64,000 nt of DNA from Cohnella faecalis. Lineage in GTDB: Bacteria > Bacillota > Bacilli > Paenibacillales > Paenibacillaceae. The stretch spans positions 1 through 64,000 of the forward strand of contig NZ_QXJM01000056.1 of the NCBI RefSeq assembly GCF_003570905.1, given 5' to 3'. The translations under genes were made by a program, and so were the position numbers. Each line of letters begins with the position of its first letter. Positions within the stretch are counted from its first letter, which is position 1. The notes under the pieces were generated by a model. That model did not search any database. It was not told the origin of the DNA and saw nothing but the letters and a program-made list of their open reading frames with translations. Shown in pieces: positions 1-11,170 of the stretch.

Positions 1-491
1 GCGAGACCGGTTTCCTTCCAATACAAATAAGCAAGCCGGATGAGAAGCACATGGAATCGAGCTCGAACTTCCTTTCCCACACCCAAGGCCCCATGTCGGT
101 GCGTCCGCTGCGTTCCAATGCCAAATCGTTGGCCGTTTCGTTAAACGCGTTGGCGTAAGGATCGATCAGAATGCAGGCCATGTGCCGCTTGATCAATCCG
201 CCGATGATCCGCTGCAAGCCCCGGATCGCCGGCCGCAAGCGGAACGTAGTGAATGACCTGCTCGACCGAGTCCGAAGCCACATGGCGGGAATATCCCCGG
301 TCAATACGAAGGTCGTGGCCGTCATCCATCAGCTTGGCGGCAGTCTCCAGCGTATTCGGAAACAGTTGCGAAAAAGTTCAGCAGCTCGGACGTCCGGCCA
401 GGCGCTCTTCCGCTTCCGCCAATACGGCGCGGACGGAGTCCGGCAGCTCCGGAGGACGCAATGAAATTCGGGGCAAGCGGAATTTTTCCAT
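1..491 (-). pseudogene. Mirror copy of the GH125 gene, 5' part only, frame-broken
   Basis: It reads on the minus strand from the start codon at 491 and is cut by the window edge at position 1. It matches the intact GH125 gene at 14361-15680 over that gene's first ~500 bases. Several single-base losses scatter the reading frame, for example GGG to GG in the codons for the conserved MWLRDS segment. It is not a separate functional gene and should not be counted as a second mannosidase. Confidence 0.85.
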
Positions 492-505
492 CGCTCATAC
501 ACTTC

Positions 506-3500
506 CTATCGAATCAATTTGATCGTCTTGATTTCATAAGGACGGAACGACAGCTCGAAGCCGCCGTCCCGAAGCGTCAGCTCCTCTGCGTCCTCTTCTT
601 CCAGTTCCAATGCGCCCACCGCGACAACGCGGGACAACGGCTCCGGCAGCCGACGAAAATCCGCTCGCGTCCGCCCGACGATTCGTAAAAATCTTAAGAA
701 TCGTATCGTCTCCGTCCTCCGTCGCTTTGATCGTGTCGAGCACGACGTGCTCGCTTTCCAACCGCAGGAAGGAATGACGATCCGGCAACGAGCCTCCGAA
801 TGCTGCCCCGCCGCCGTTCGCGCCCTTGCCCGATACGCCGAGCCGGACTGCCGCCGACTGTTCAACTCGCGGCTTGCGCGCCACATGCGCCTCCGCCAGC
901 CTCCGCCATGCGGATAGACCGAGTACACGAACTCGTGCCAGCCTTGATCCGCCGTAACGTCCGGCCATTTCGGCGCTCGCAGCAGCGACAGACGCATCGT
1001 GCCTTCCCGGATGTCGTACCCGTACTTGCAATCGTTCAGGAGCGCGACGCCGCAGCCGCTCTCCGACACGTCCGCCCACCGATGCCCGCACACCTCGTAC
1101 TGCGCCTGCTCCCAGGACGTATTCCGGTGCGTCGGCCGCTCGATCGCTCCGAACGGAATTTCGTAAGCGGCTTTGTCTGTCGTCAAATCGAAGCCGAAAG
1201 CGGCTTTAAGCAGCTTGTGGGACCTCTCCAACGGACGCGCGTCCGGAAGTCGACCCGTTTCTCATGCCGATACAGCACGACATCCTGATAAACGGACGAA
1301 CGTCCGAGCTTCCATTCGAAGCGAAGCAATCAAGCGCATTTCCCCGGGCTATTGCCTTCGCCGACACAAGCTCGGCCGCTTCGCCGGATTTTTCTCGTAA
1401 TCCGGGTCGATATCCCACGCGTCCCACAGCGTCGGCTTGTCGTGGAATAGCTGGAGCTCGTTGCCCCGGCTTCCCGGCGCCAGCCATTCCGGTCTTCGGC
1501 CTTGTCGTACCAGCGAACAATAGTGCCCGTCCGGTCGAATTCGAGCACGTAAAATTCCGTCTCCCAGCGGTTAAGTTTGTCTTCGCCAGCCCATTCCAGC
1601 CCGACCGGCGCAACCGCTTCCGCAGCCCCGACAGGCTTCAGCCAGAAGGTCGCGTAGCCGAATGCAGGGATGGAAGACACTCTGACCGCCAACGCGTAAG
1701 CGCCGTCTTTCTCATCGATAGCCGGGAGTAAATCGCACGGCAGTGCGTTCCCGTCGCGATCGAAGGCGGCCATGCCGAGCAGCTCCGCGCCGCCCGAGAT
1801 CGTAACGACTTCGTCCCGCATCCAGCCGAGGCTGTTGAACGCGTGATAGGGAATGCCTTCGCCCTCTGCCGAGATGACTTCGGCAAGCGCATCGATCCCT
1901 TGCTTCAACGCTCCGTCGCCAAGCTCGAACACTCGCTCGTATTCGTTGGCGGACGTCTCGTACACTTCCGTGATTGAGCTTCCAGGAATGATGTCGTGGA
2001 ATTGATTAAGCAGCAGCAGCTTCCAGCCTTCCTCCAGCGACGACTTGAACGATGCGTGCTGCGAAGCTGCGGCGTACGGACGACCAAGCTCGTTCCACAC
2101 TTCCGCGTCCCGGTACAGCAGCTCCGCTTTCCGGTTCCAGCTCTTGTTGCGGGCATGAGTCGTAAAGGTGCCGCGATGCAGCTCCAAATACAAATCGCCC
2201 CGCCATTCCGGCAAATCCGCGCGATCTTCTCCGACGCCTTCGAAAAACCCGATTGCCGTGCCGAACTCCGCTTGCGGAAGCCCCGGCATCAGATCGGGCC
2301 TTTGCGCATACTCGATCATCTCGCGGGTAACCCACCGCCTCCGTCTCCATGTCCGTACAGCAGCATTTGATCGGGATGACGGTCTTTTTGCCGATAAGAG
2401 TCCCAATGCTCCTGAATATCCGCAGGCGTCGTATGCTCGTTAAGCCCGTGGTTGAGGAAGGTTAGCACCTTCGTGCCGTCGATTCCTTTCCAATGGAACA
2501 AATCGTGCGGAAATGTATTGGTGTCGTTCCAGCCCAGCTTCGACGTCATGAAGTAGCGGATGCCCGCATGCTGCAAGATTTGCGGCAGAGACGCGCAATA
2601 GCCGAACGTATCGGGCAGCCACTCGACGGTCGTCCGCTTGCCGAACTCTTGCATATAAAATCGTTGGCCGTGCAGAAGCTGGCGCATAAGCGATTCGCCG
2701 GAAGGCAAATTCAAATCCGGCTCCACCCACATGCCGCCTACAAGCTCCCAGCGGCCTTCGGCTATGCGCTCCTTGATTCGTTCATAGAGCTCCGGGTAAT
2801 GCTCCTTGGCGTAAGCGTAAAGCTGGGGCTGGCTTTGCGAATACAAAAACTCCGGATATTCGTCCATCAGCGTACAGACGGTCGAGAAGGTGCGCGACGT
2901 CTTGCGTACCGTCTCCCGAATCGGCCACAGCCAAGCTACGTCGATATGGGATTGGCCGACCATGCGCATCCTGCCGTACGGCTTGCGGTCCGGCGCTATA
3001 TTCCGCACTTTCTCGCGCAACTCGCGTTCGGCTTCCTGCCAAAATGCGTCATCCGGCTCCGGTTCCCAGCCGCGACGTTCCACCGGTTCATCGCCTCTTG
3101 AATAGCTCGGCGAAGACTCCCCGCCAGCGGATCGCGCTCCGGCAGCCGCAGCAGCGCGTCCTTCGCCACCGTCAAGCTCCGTAGAAAGCTCTGCAGCGGC
3201 CGGTTCACGGCGACCAGAAGAGCGCGGATCGAATGAATAGGCTTGCGGATGACCGCTTGCTTGTTCAGCGGATCCTCCGGCTCGGGAATCGGATCGAACA
3301 GCTCGATTTCAAAGAAAGGACTGTCGCCGACCGTCCCCGGCAGAAGCGGAACGAACGTATGGTTGGAATCGAGTCCATGATAAGGCTTCCCGTTCACCCT
3401 CAGCAGCCCTTCGCCGCCGAATTCCACGATCAGTCCGACGGGATCGTCGCCGCATTCCGCCGGAATGTCGACTTTCAAGCTTAAGAAGTAGGTCGTTCCG

Positions 3501-3676
3501 GGCGAACCGGTCAAAAAGCGGGATGGGGCTCCTTTTTCGCTGTCTCCCTGAAACGTATAAACGCCCGGCTTAACGTATTCCGCCAGCCGAACCTCCCATT
3601 CCTTCAGCTCCCATACATGCCGCCATTGCCGGTCCGCCAAAGCGCCGAGCATGCGGTCAAGCGCCTGCTTGTTCAT
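506..3676 (-). pseudogene. Mirror copy of the GH38 alpha-mannosidase gene, multiply frameshifted
   Basis: The copy of the gene at 11167-14346 begins with the same MNKQALDRML start at 3676 and ends at the same stop (506). The frame breaks near 3085, 2335 and 1480 and several more times toward 506. It is about nine bases shorter net than the right-arm copy. The breaks sit in short G/C runs. This fits uncorrected sequencing error in a fold-back copy rather than an evolved pseudogene. Confidence 0.85.
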
Positions 3677-5992
3677 CGTCCGCCCCCCTCATCTTCCACA
3701 ACGATTGTCGCGCTAAGGCCATCCGAATCGTCCGAATGCCGCGCCACCGTCAGTGTGAACGTCCCGGCTCCAGAACGAGCCGGTAATGTTGTCCCGTGAA
3801 CATTAGATGCTCGCGCTCTATAATAAATTCCACCTCGCGGGCTTCCCCCGGCTCGAGCCAGATCTTATGAAATCCTTTCAATTCCTTCACCGGACGGGCG
3901 ACCGAGGAGACGTCGTCCTTCACATACAATTGAACCGTCTCCGCCCGGCCGTCCCGCCGGCATTCGTCACCCGAACGCTAAGCCTCGCGCGGAACGCGCC
4001 GTCGTCCTCTTCCTTCCAGCTTCCGGCTTGCAAGTCGGAATAGACGAACTCCGTATAGCTGAGCCCGAAGCCGAACGGATAACGCGGCTTCAAATCCGTC
4101 TCGAGATAACGTTTGCCTCGCGAGCGCTTCCCGTTGTAATGGACCGGAAGCTGTCCCGTCTCCTTCGGAACGGACACGGTCAGCTTGCCGGAAGGATTCG
4201 CTTCGCCGAACAAAATGTCCGCGATGGCGCGTCCGCCCTCCTGCCCCGGATACCAAGCTTCCAGAATGGCGTCGGCATGCTCGTCCACCCACGGCTCCGC
4301 GATCGGCCGTCCGTTCACGTAGACGACGACAATCGGCTTGCCAAGCGCACGAATCGCCTGCATCAGCTCAAGCTGCACGCCGCTGAGCGATAGCCGGGTC
4401 CGGTCGACGCCTTCGCCGCAGTCCATGTCGCTCTCGGCATCTGCTCTGACGACGGATGCTCCGGTGCGCAAGTCGATCGTGCCTTCGCCAAAATCCCGGG
4501 CGCTGGAGCTGCCGAGCGCCAGCACGACAACGTCGGCTGCGTCGGCGCATTCAAGCGCCGATTCGAACCCATCGCGGTTGCCGCCCGTCACGCGGCAGCC
4601 GGGTGCGTAGCGAACCCGCTCCGGCCCAAGCTTCTCGCGAATTCCTTCCAGCAGCGTCGCAACTTTGCCGCGAGGCTGAGGAGACGTGTAGTCGCCCAAC
4701 TGATTATAGACGTTGTCCGCATTCGGACCGATCATCGCGACCGTGCCGACCGTCCGGGAGTCGAACGGCAGCGTGCCAGCTTCGTTCTTAAGCAGCACCG
4801 TTCCTTCCCGGGCGATTTGGCGGGCAAGCTCCGCATGCTCGCGGCTGCCTACAACGAGCGCCGCCCGCTCTGGATCGACATATGGACGCTCGAACAAGCC
4901 AAGCCGGAACTTGACGCTCAGAATCCGTCCGACGGCTTCATTCAGCTCCGCCTCGGATAGTCGTCCGCCCTCCAGCTCGCCCGCCAAGTAATCGCCGAAA
5001 AACCGGCCGGACATCTCCATGTCGACGCCGGCTTTCAGTGCAAGCGCCGCCGCATGCCCTCCATCTTCCGCCACATCGTGGCCGGATGCGAGCATGTCGA
5101 TAGCGCCGCAATCGGTAATGACGAAGCCGTCGAACCCCCATTGCTCCCGCAGCACCTCGCGCAGCAAATACGAGCTCGACGTGCAAGGCACGCCGTCGAT
5201 TTCGTTGTACGCAGTCATGACGGACAATGCTCCGGCTTCGACCGCCTTCTTGAACGGATACAAGTCAACGTCATGAAGCTCGCGCATTCCCATGTGCGCC
5301 GGTCCCGCGTTGCGTCCGCCCTCTGAGAAGCCGTAACCGGCAAAATGCTTGAGCGTCGCCATAACGCTGTCCGTCCCGTCCGGGCTGTCGCCTTGCAAGC
5401 CTTCGACGGCGGCAACCGCGAACTCCCCGATCAAATACGGATCCTCCCCGAAGCATTCCTCCGTCCGCCCCCATCTCGGATCGCGAACGACGTCCAGCAC
5501 CGGCGAATAAGTCGCGGCTCCGCCTTGCGCCCGCGTTTCCAAGGCGACTGCCCGGCACATGCGCCGGTACAGCTCCACGTTCCACGTGCTGCCGATAGCA
5601 AGCGGCACGGGAAACACGGTCGCCCCGATCGCCATATGGCCGTGAGAGCATTCCTCGCCGAACAGAATCGGAATGCCCAGCCGGGAATTCTCGATTGCAT
5701 ATTTCTGAATAACGTTAACAGCCTCCGCGCCCTGTCCGGGCGACAACCCCGTCTCGAGCGTTACTTCCGTCCAAGGATCGGCGCGCAACGTGCCGTATAG
5801 GGAGCCGATTCCGCGTCCGGCGATTTCCCGTCGGAACGATTCGGTAACTTCGACGCCGCCTTCTCCGTTCTTACGATAGGAATGCCAGCCGAATGGCTGG
5901 CATAGTTGTCCGATTTTCTCTTCCCGGGTCATCCGCCCGAGCAAATCCTCGACTCTCTCCTTAAGAGGAGCACTCGCGTTCCGATATTTCAT
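3673..5992 (-). pseudogene. Mirror copy of the GH3 gene with a C-terminal frameshift
   Basis: The frame is identical to the right-arm GH3 protein for about 680 residues from the ATG at 5992. A missing base in a GGGG run near 3950 then throws it out of frame, so the last ~90 residues (the fibronectin-III-like end of GH3 enzymes) are lost. It overlaps the mirrored GH38 start just as in the right arm. Treat it as a duplicate of 8849-11170. Confidence 0.85.
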
Positions 5993-6010
5993 TTTGCGCT
6001 GCCCCTTTCT

Positions 6011-6927
6011 TTATTCCTTGACTGCGCCGATCGTCAGCCCCTGGACGAAATACCGTTGGAAGAACGGATACGCGAGGACGATCGGTCCGGTTGCGAGGAC
6101 GACCATCGCCATACGGGACGTGTCCTGCGGCATTTTTTGCAAGATGCCTGTATTGAGAGATGTGTTGGCGGAATTTTGCATAATGAATTGCATGCTCGTT
6201 TCGATCCGCATGAGCATCGATTGAAGCGGCACCAGACCCGGCTTGTCGATGTACAGCAGAGCGTTGAACCAGTCGTTCCAGTAGCCAGCGTACTGAACAG
6301 AGCGATAGTGGCAAGACCCGGAAGCGCCAGCGGCAAAACGAGCTTGTAGAACGTCTGGAATTCGCCCGCGCCGTCGATTTTGCCGGATTCGAGAATGGCC
6401 GTCGGTATCATCGTGCTGAAGAAAGTACGCATGATCATGATATAGAAAGCGTTAACCGCCAGCGGCAAAATAAGCGCCCAGACGGTATCCTTCAGATGAA
6501 GCAGTTGGGTAACGATGATGAACGTCGGCACCATCCCGCCGTTGAACAGCATCGTGAAAATGGCCAAAAAGCTGAAAAAGCGGCGGTACTTGAAGCTCTT
6601 CTGAAAAATCGCGTACGCATAAAGCGTGATGATGGCAAGGCTGATCACCGTTCCTACTACGGTAACGAATATCGTGACTCCGTAAGAGCGAAGGAGGGAG
6701 CCTCCCGTCTCGAACAAATAGCGGTAAGCCTCCACGCTCCATTGCTTCGGAATAATGCGGTATCCGTTGGTGGCGAGCGAGTTTTCGTCCGTAAAGGAAA
6801 TAATGAGGACGAACAGGAACGGAAACACGCACACGAATGCGAACAAGGCGGCGACAACGTTCAGCGCGGCGTTCCACGCGGGAGTCACCTGTTGAAAATT
6901 ACGCGTTTTGACTCTTGTATGGGACAT
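6011..6927 (-). pseudogene. Mirror copy of sugar ABC permease 2, frameshifted
   Basis: The start at 6927 and the first ~215 residues equal the right-arm permease (7913-8830). A GGG to GG loss near 6285 shifts the frame inside the last third. The final residues reappear in frame with the stop at 6011. It has no independent biological meaning if the inverted repeat is an artefact. Confidence 0.85.
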
Positions 6928-6945
6928 AGCCGGCTCTCCTTTCCT

Positions 6946-7446
6946 TTAGAACAACGCATTATCCTTGTTGATGCGTCTGACTATATAATTGGACACGATC
7001 ACTAGCGTAAAGCCGACGAAGGATGATATAATCGCCGCCGTGCTCATCCCGATCTCGCCCGTCGTTTTCAATCCCGGTAAACGTAAGTATCGATAACGTT
7101 GGTCATCGAGTACAGCATGCCGGAATTGCGCGGCACTTGATAGAACAGGCCGAAATCGGCGTAAAAGATTTTGCCTACCGCCAGCAGCGTCATGATCGTC
7201 ATGACGGGAGCGAGCAATCGGCAGCGTAATGTTGCGAACCTGGCTCCACTTGCCCGCGCCGTCGATCATCGCGGCTTCGTAGAGCGAGCGGTCGATGCCC
7301 ATGATAGCGGCCAAGTAGACGACGCTGTTGTAGCAACCATTTTCCACAAGAAGATGACTACGAGAATGACGAACCAATATCCCGGCTCGGAATACCAATT
7401 GATTCTTTCATGCGCAAGCCTTCCAACGTGCGATTGATAAGACCTT
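6946..7446 (-). pseudogene. Sugar ABC permease 1, C-terminal part (left-arm copy, extends through the loop)
   Basis: On the minus strand this encodes the C-terminal half of a CUT1-type permease (LplB-like), including the cytoplasmic coupling motif around EAAMIDGAGKW. It ends in RRINKDNALF at the stop 6946-6948. It reaches further upstream than the right-arm copy: the 47-base loop also translates in frame (residues NRTLEGLRMK), so the loop is genuine gene sequence present once. At least three indels break the frame. The N-terminal half of the gene lies beyond the fold and is missing. Confidence 0.75.
7399..7445. other. Single-copy loop at the centre of the inverted repeat
   Basis: These 47 bases separate the two arms. 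They are bordered by the complementary 8-mers AATACCAA (7391-7398) and TTGGTATT (7446-7453). Read on the minus strand they continue the permease-1 frame, so the strand switch jumped back about 47 bases with an 8-base micro-homology. It is not a recognisable sequencing-adapter sequence. Short loop plus micro-homology is typical of template-switch or fold-back chimeras. Confidence 0.85.
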
Positions 7447-7894
7447 TGGTATTCCGAGCGGGATATGGTTCGTCATTCTCGTAGTCATCTTCTTGTGGAA
7501 AATGGTTGGCTACAACAGCGTCGTCTACTTGGCCGCTATCATGGGCATCGACCGCTCGCTCTACGAAGCCGCGATGATCGACGGCGCGGGCAAGTGAGCC
7601 AGGTTCGCAACATTACGCTGCCGATGCTCGCTCCCGTCATGAGGATCATGACGCTGCTGGCGGTAGGCAAAATCTTTTACGCCGATTTCGGCCTGTTCTA
7701 TCAAGTGCCGCAATTCCGGCATGCTGTACTCGATGACAACGTTATCGATCTTACGTTTACCGGGGATTGAAAACGACGGGCGAGATCGGGATGAGCACGG
7801 CGGCCGGATTATATCAATCCTTCGTCGGCTTTACGCTAGTGATCGTGTCAATTATATAGTCAGACGCATCAACAAGGATAATGCGTTGTTCTAA
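7447..7894 (+). pseudogene. Sugar ABC transporter permease 1, 5'-truncated (LplB/CUT1-like)
   Basis: C-terminal ~150 residues of a carbohydrate ABC permease of the LplB type. It has a membrane segment (FVILVVIFLWKM), then the EAA-loop segment EAAMIDGAGKW that contacts the shared ATPase, and a terminal helix ending RRINKDNALF. The 5' half is missing because the sequence folds back at 7446. At least three indels (near 7598, 7710 and 7740-7765) break the frame. The left arm has the correct bases at those points, so the two arms can be combined into a consensus. In the genome this gene is presumably whole and co-transcribed with permease 2, 18 bases downstream. Confidence 0.8.
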
Positions 7895-7912
7895 AGGAAA
7901 GGAGAGCCGGCT

Positions 7913-8830
7913 ATGTCCCATACAAGAGTCAAAACGCGTAATTTTCAACAGGTGACTCCCGCGTGGAACGCCGCGCTGAACGTTGTCGCCGCCTTGTTCG
8001 CATTCGTGTGCGTGTTTCCGTTCCTGTTCGTCCTCATTATTTCCTTTACGGACGAAAACTCGCTCGCCACCAACGGATACCGCATTATTCCGAAGCAATG
8101 GAGCGTGGAGGCTTACCGCTATTTGTTCGAGACGGGAGGCTCCCTCCTTCGCTCTTACGGAGTCACGATATTCGTTACCGTAGTAGGAACGGTGATCAGC
8201 CTTGCCATCATCACGCTTTATGCGTACGCGATTTTTCAGAAGAGCTTCAAGTACCGCCGCTTTTTCAGCTTTTTGGCCATTTTCACGATGCTGTTCAACG
8301 GCGGGATGGTGCCGACGTTCATCATCGTTACCCAACTGCTTCATCTGAAGGATACCGTCTGGGCGCTTATTTTGCCGCTGGCGGTTAACGCTTTCTATAT
8401 CATGATCATGCGTACTTTCTTCAGCACGATGATACCGACGGCCATTCTCGAATCCGGCAAAATCGACGGCGCGGGCGAATTCCAGACGTTCTACAAGCTC
8501 GTTTTGCCGCTGGCGCTTCCGGGTCTTGCCACTATCGCTCTGTTCAGTACGCTGGGCTACTGGAACGACTGGTTCAACGCTCTGCTGTACATCGACAAGC
8601 CGGGTCTGGTGCCGCTTCAATCGATGCTCATGCGGATCGAAACGAGCATGCAATTCATTATGCAAAATTCCGCCAACACATCTCTCAATACAGGCATCTT
8701 GCAAAAAATGCCGCAGGACACGTCCCGTATGGCGATGGTCGTCCTCGCAACCGGACCGATCGTCCTCGCGTATCCGTTCTTCCAACGGTATTTCGTCCAG
8801 GGGCTGACGATCGGCGCAGTCAAGGAATAA
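7913..8830 (+). CDS. Carbohydrate ABC transporter permease 2 (LplC/YtcP-like, CUT1)
   Basis: A 305-residue inner-membrane permease of a CUT1-type oligosaccharide importer. Six hydrophobic segments are visible, the first around residues 24-46. The conserved EAA-type loop (SGKIDGAGEFQTFYKLVLPL, about residues 185-205) docks the ATPase. The C-terminus FVQGLTIGAVKE is typical of the LplC/YtcP branch. A GGAAAGGAGAG ribosome site precedes the ATG. It follows the truncated permease 1 and is followed after 18 bases by GH3, so the substrate is probably a glycan fragment for the glycosidases downstream. The binding protein would lie upstream, beyond the fold; no ATPase gene is seen and a shared MsmX-type ATPase is likely. 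Confidence 0.9.
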   Translation: MSHTRVKTRNFQQVTPAWNAALNVVAALFAFVCVFPFLFVLIISFTDENSLATNGYRIIPKQWSVEAYRYLFETGGSLLRSYGVTIFVTVVGTVISLAIITLYAYAIFQKSFKYRRFFSFLAIFTMLFNGGMVPTFIIVTQLLHLKDTVWALILPLAVNAFYIMIMRTFFSTMIPTAILESGKIDGAGEFQTFYKLVLPLALPGLATIALFSTLGYWNDWFNALLYIDKPGLVPLQSMLMRIETSMQFIMQNSANTSLNTGILQKMPQDTSRMAMVVLATGPIVLAYPFFQRYFVQGLTIGAVKE

Positions 8831-8848
8831 AGAAAGGGGCAGCGCAAA

Positions 8849-11170
8849 ATGAAATATCGGAACGCGAGTGCTCCTCTTAAGGAGAGAGTCGAGGATTTGC
8901 TCGGGCGGATGACCCGGGAAGAGAAAATCGGACAACTATGCCAGCCATTCGGCTGGCATTCCTATCGTAAGAACGGAGAAGGCGGCGTCGAAGTTACCGA
9001 ATCGTTCCGACGGGAAATCGCCGGACGCGGAATCGGCTCCCTATACGGCACGTTGCGCGCCGATCCTTGGACGGAAGTAACGCTCGAGACGGGGTTGTCG
9101 CCCGGACAGGGCGCGGAGGCTGTTAACGTTATTCAGAAATATGCAATCGAGAATTCCCGGCTGGGCATTCCGATTCTGTTCGGCGAGGAATGCTCTCACG
9201 GCCATATGGCGATCGGGGCGACCGTGTTTCCCGTGCCGCTTGCTATCGGCAGCACGTGGAACGTGGAGCTGTACCGGCGCATGTGCCGGGCAGTCGCCTT
9301 GGAAACGCGGGCGCAAGGCGGAGCCGCGACTTATTCGCCGGTGCTGGACGTCGTTCGCGATCCGAGATGGGGGCGGACGGAGGAATGCTTCGGGGAGGAT
9401 CCGTATTTGATCGGGGAGTTCGCGGTTGCCGCCGTCGAAGGCTTGCAAGGCGACAGCCCGGACGGGACGGACAGCGTTATGGCGACGCTCAAGCATTTTG
9501 CCGGTTACGGCTTCTCAGAGGGCGGACGCAACGCGGGACCGGCGCACATGGGAATGCGCGAGCTTCATGACGTTGACTTGTATCCGTTCAAGAAGGCGGT
9601 CGAAGCCGGAGCATTGTCCGTCATGACTGCGTACAACGAAATCGACGGCGTGCCTTGCACGTCGAGCTCGTATTTGCTGCGCGAGGTGCTGCGGGAGCAA
9701 TGGGGGTTCGACGGCTTCGTCATTACCGATTGCGGCGCTATCGACATGCTCGCATCCGGCCACGATGTGGCGGAAGATGGAGGGCATGCGGCGGCGCTTG
9801 CACTGAAAGCCGGCGTCGACATGGAGATGTCCGGCCGGTTTTTCGGCGATTACTTGGCGGGCGAGCTGGAGGGCGGACGACTATCCGAGGCGGAGCTGAA
9901 TGAAGCCGTCGGACGGATTCTGAGCGTCAAGTTCCGGCTTGGCTTGTTCGAGCGTCCATATGTCGATCCAGAGCGGGCGGCGCTCGTTGTAGGCAGCCGC
10001 GAGCATGCGGAGCTTGCCCGCCAAATCGCCCGGGAAGGAACGGTGCTGCTTAAGAACGAAGCTGGCACGCTGCCGTTCGACTCCCGGACGGTCGGCACGG
10101 TCGCGATGATCGGTCCGAATGCGGACAACGTCTATAATCAGTTGGGCGACTACACGTCTCCTCAGCCTCGCGGCAAAGTTGCGACGCTGCTGGAAGGAAT
10201 TCGCGAGAAGCTTGGGCCGGAGCGGGTTCGCTACGCACCCGGCTGCCGCGTGACGGGCGGCAACCGCGATGGGTTCGAATCGGCGCTTGAATGCGCCGAC
10301 GCAGCCGACGTTGTCGTGCTGGCGCTCGGCAGCTCCAGCGCCCGGGATTTTGGCGAAGGCACGATCGACTTGCGCACCGGAGCATCCGTCGTCAGAGCAG
10401 ATGCCGAGAGCGACATGGACTGCGGCGAAGGCGTCGACCGGACCCGGCTATCGCTCAGCGGCGTGCAGCTTGAGCTGATGCAGGCGATTCGTGCGCTTGG
10501 CAAGCCGATTGTCGTCGTCTACGTGAACGGACGGCCGATCGCGGAGCCGTGGGTGGACGAGCATGCCGACGCCATTCTGGAAGCTTGGTATCCGGGGCAG
10601 GAGGGCGGACGCGCCATCGCGGACATTTTGTTCGGCGAAGCGAATCCTTCCGGCAAGCTGACCGTGTCCGTTCCGAAGGAGACGGGACAGCTTCCGGTCC
10701 ATTACAACGGGAAGCGCTCGCGAGGCAAACGTTATCTCGAGACGGATTTGAAGCCGCGTTATCCGTTCGGCTTCGGGCTCAGCTATACGGAGTTCGTCTA
10801 TTCCGACTTGCAAGCCGGAAGCTGGAAGGAAGAGGACGACGGCGCGTTCCGCGCGAGGCTTAGCGTTCGGGTGACGAATGCCGGCGGGACGGCCGGGGCG
10901 GAGACGGTTCAATTGTATGTGAAGGACGACGTCTCCTCGGTCGCCCGTCCGGTGAAGGAATTGAAAGGATTTCATAAGATCTGGCTCGAGCCGGGGGAAG
11001 CCCGCGAGGTGGAATTTATTATAGAGCGCGAGCATCTAATGTTCACGGGACAACATTACCGGCTCGTTCTGGAGCCGGGGACGTTCACACTGACGGTGGC
11101 GCGGCATTCGGACGATTCGGATGGCCTTAGCGCGACAATCGTTGTGGAAGATGAGGGGGGCGGACGATGA
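8849..11170 (+). CDS. Glycoside hydrolase family 3 (beta-glucosidase/beta-xylosidase-like)
   Basis: A 773-residue cytoplasmic exo-beta-glycosidase with no signal peptide. The N-terminal GH3 barrel has the KHF motif (215-217) and the nucleophile region GFDGFVITDCGA with Asp294. The alpha/beta sandwich follows, and then a fibronectin-III-like end (about 670-770). GH3 enzymes remove non-reducing beta-linked sugars; the exact sugar cannot be read from sequence. In this operon it could remove beta-linked residues (GlcNAc, Glc or Man) from mannose-containing glycans. It starts 18 bases after the permease and its stop overlaps the GH38 start (ATGA), showing translational coupling. Confidence 0.93.
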   Translation: MKYRNASAPLKERVEDLLGRMTREEKIGQLCQPFGWHSYRKNGEGGVEVTESFRREIAGRGIGSLYGTLRADPWTEVTLETGLSPGQGAEAVNVIQKYAIENSRLGIPILFGEECSHGHMAIGATVFPVPLAIGSTWNVELYRRMCRAVALETRAQGGAATYSPVLDVVRDPRWGRTEECFGEDPYLIGEFAVAAVEGLQGDSPDGTDSVMATLKHFAGYGFSEGGRNAGPAHMGMRELHDVDLYPFKKAVEAGALSVMTAYNEIDGVPCTSSSYLLREVLREQWGFDGFVITDCGAIDMLASGHDVAEDGGHAAALALKAGVDMEMSGRFFGDYLAGELEGGRLSEAELNEAVGRILSVKFRLGLFERPYVDPERAALVVGSREHAELARQIAREGTVLLKNEAGTLPFDSRTVGTVAMIGPNADNVYNQLGDYTSPQPRGKVATLLEGIREKLGPERVRYAPGCRVTGGNRDGFESALECADAADVVVLALGSSSARDFGEGTIDLRTGASVVRADAESDMDCGEGVDRTRLSLSGVQLELMQAIRALGKPIVVVYVNGRPIAEPWVDEHADAILEAWYPGQEGGRAIADILFGEANPSGKLTVSVPKETGQLPVHYNGKRSRGKRYLETDLKPRYPFGFGLSYTEFVYSDLQAGSWKEEDDGAFRARLSVRVTNAGGTAGAETVQLYVKDDVSSVARPVKELKGFHKIWLEPGEAREVEFIIEREHLMFTGQHYRLVLEPGTFTLTVARHSDDSDGLSATIVVEDEGGGR

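Larger units (their letters stand above)
1..7398. repeat. Left arm of a 7.4-kb inverted repeat (probable fold-back artefact)
   Basis: This stretch is the reverse complement of 7446-14856 throughout, with the same genes in mirror order: permease 1, permease 2, GH3, GH38, GH125. Matching start codons give coordinate sums of 14840, 14841, 14843, 14852 and 14857 going outward, so the left arm loses bases steadily toward position 1. Where I compared the arms, differences are mostly one-base losses in homopolymers (for example GGGG to GGG near 3950 and GGG to GG near 6285), which break its reading frames. Long perfect palindromes are unstable in bacteria. A chimeric read or contig-end misassembly is the best explanation; a real, decayed inverted duplication is the less likely alternative. 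Confidence 0.95.

Noticed and set aside
1..7398. Second, functional set of glycosidase genes
   Set aside because: It is a mirror copy with accumulating one-base losses; best read as an artefact.
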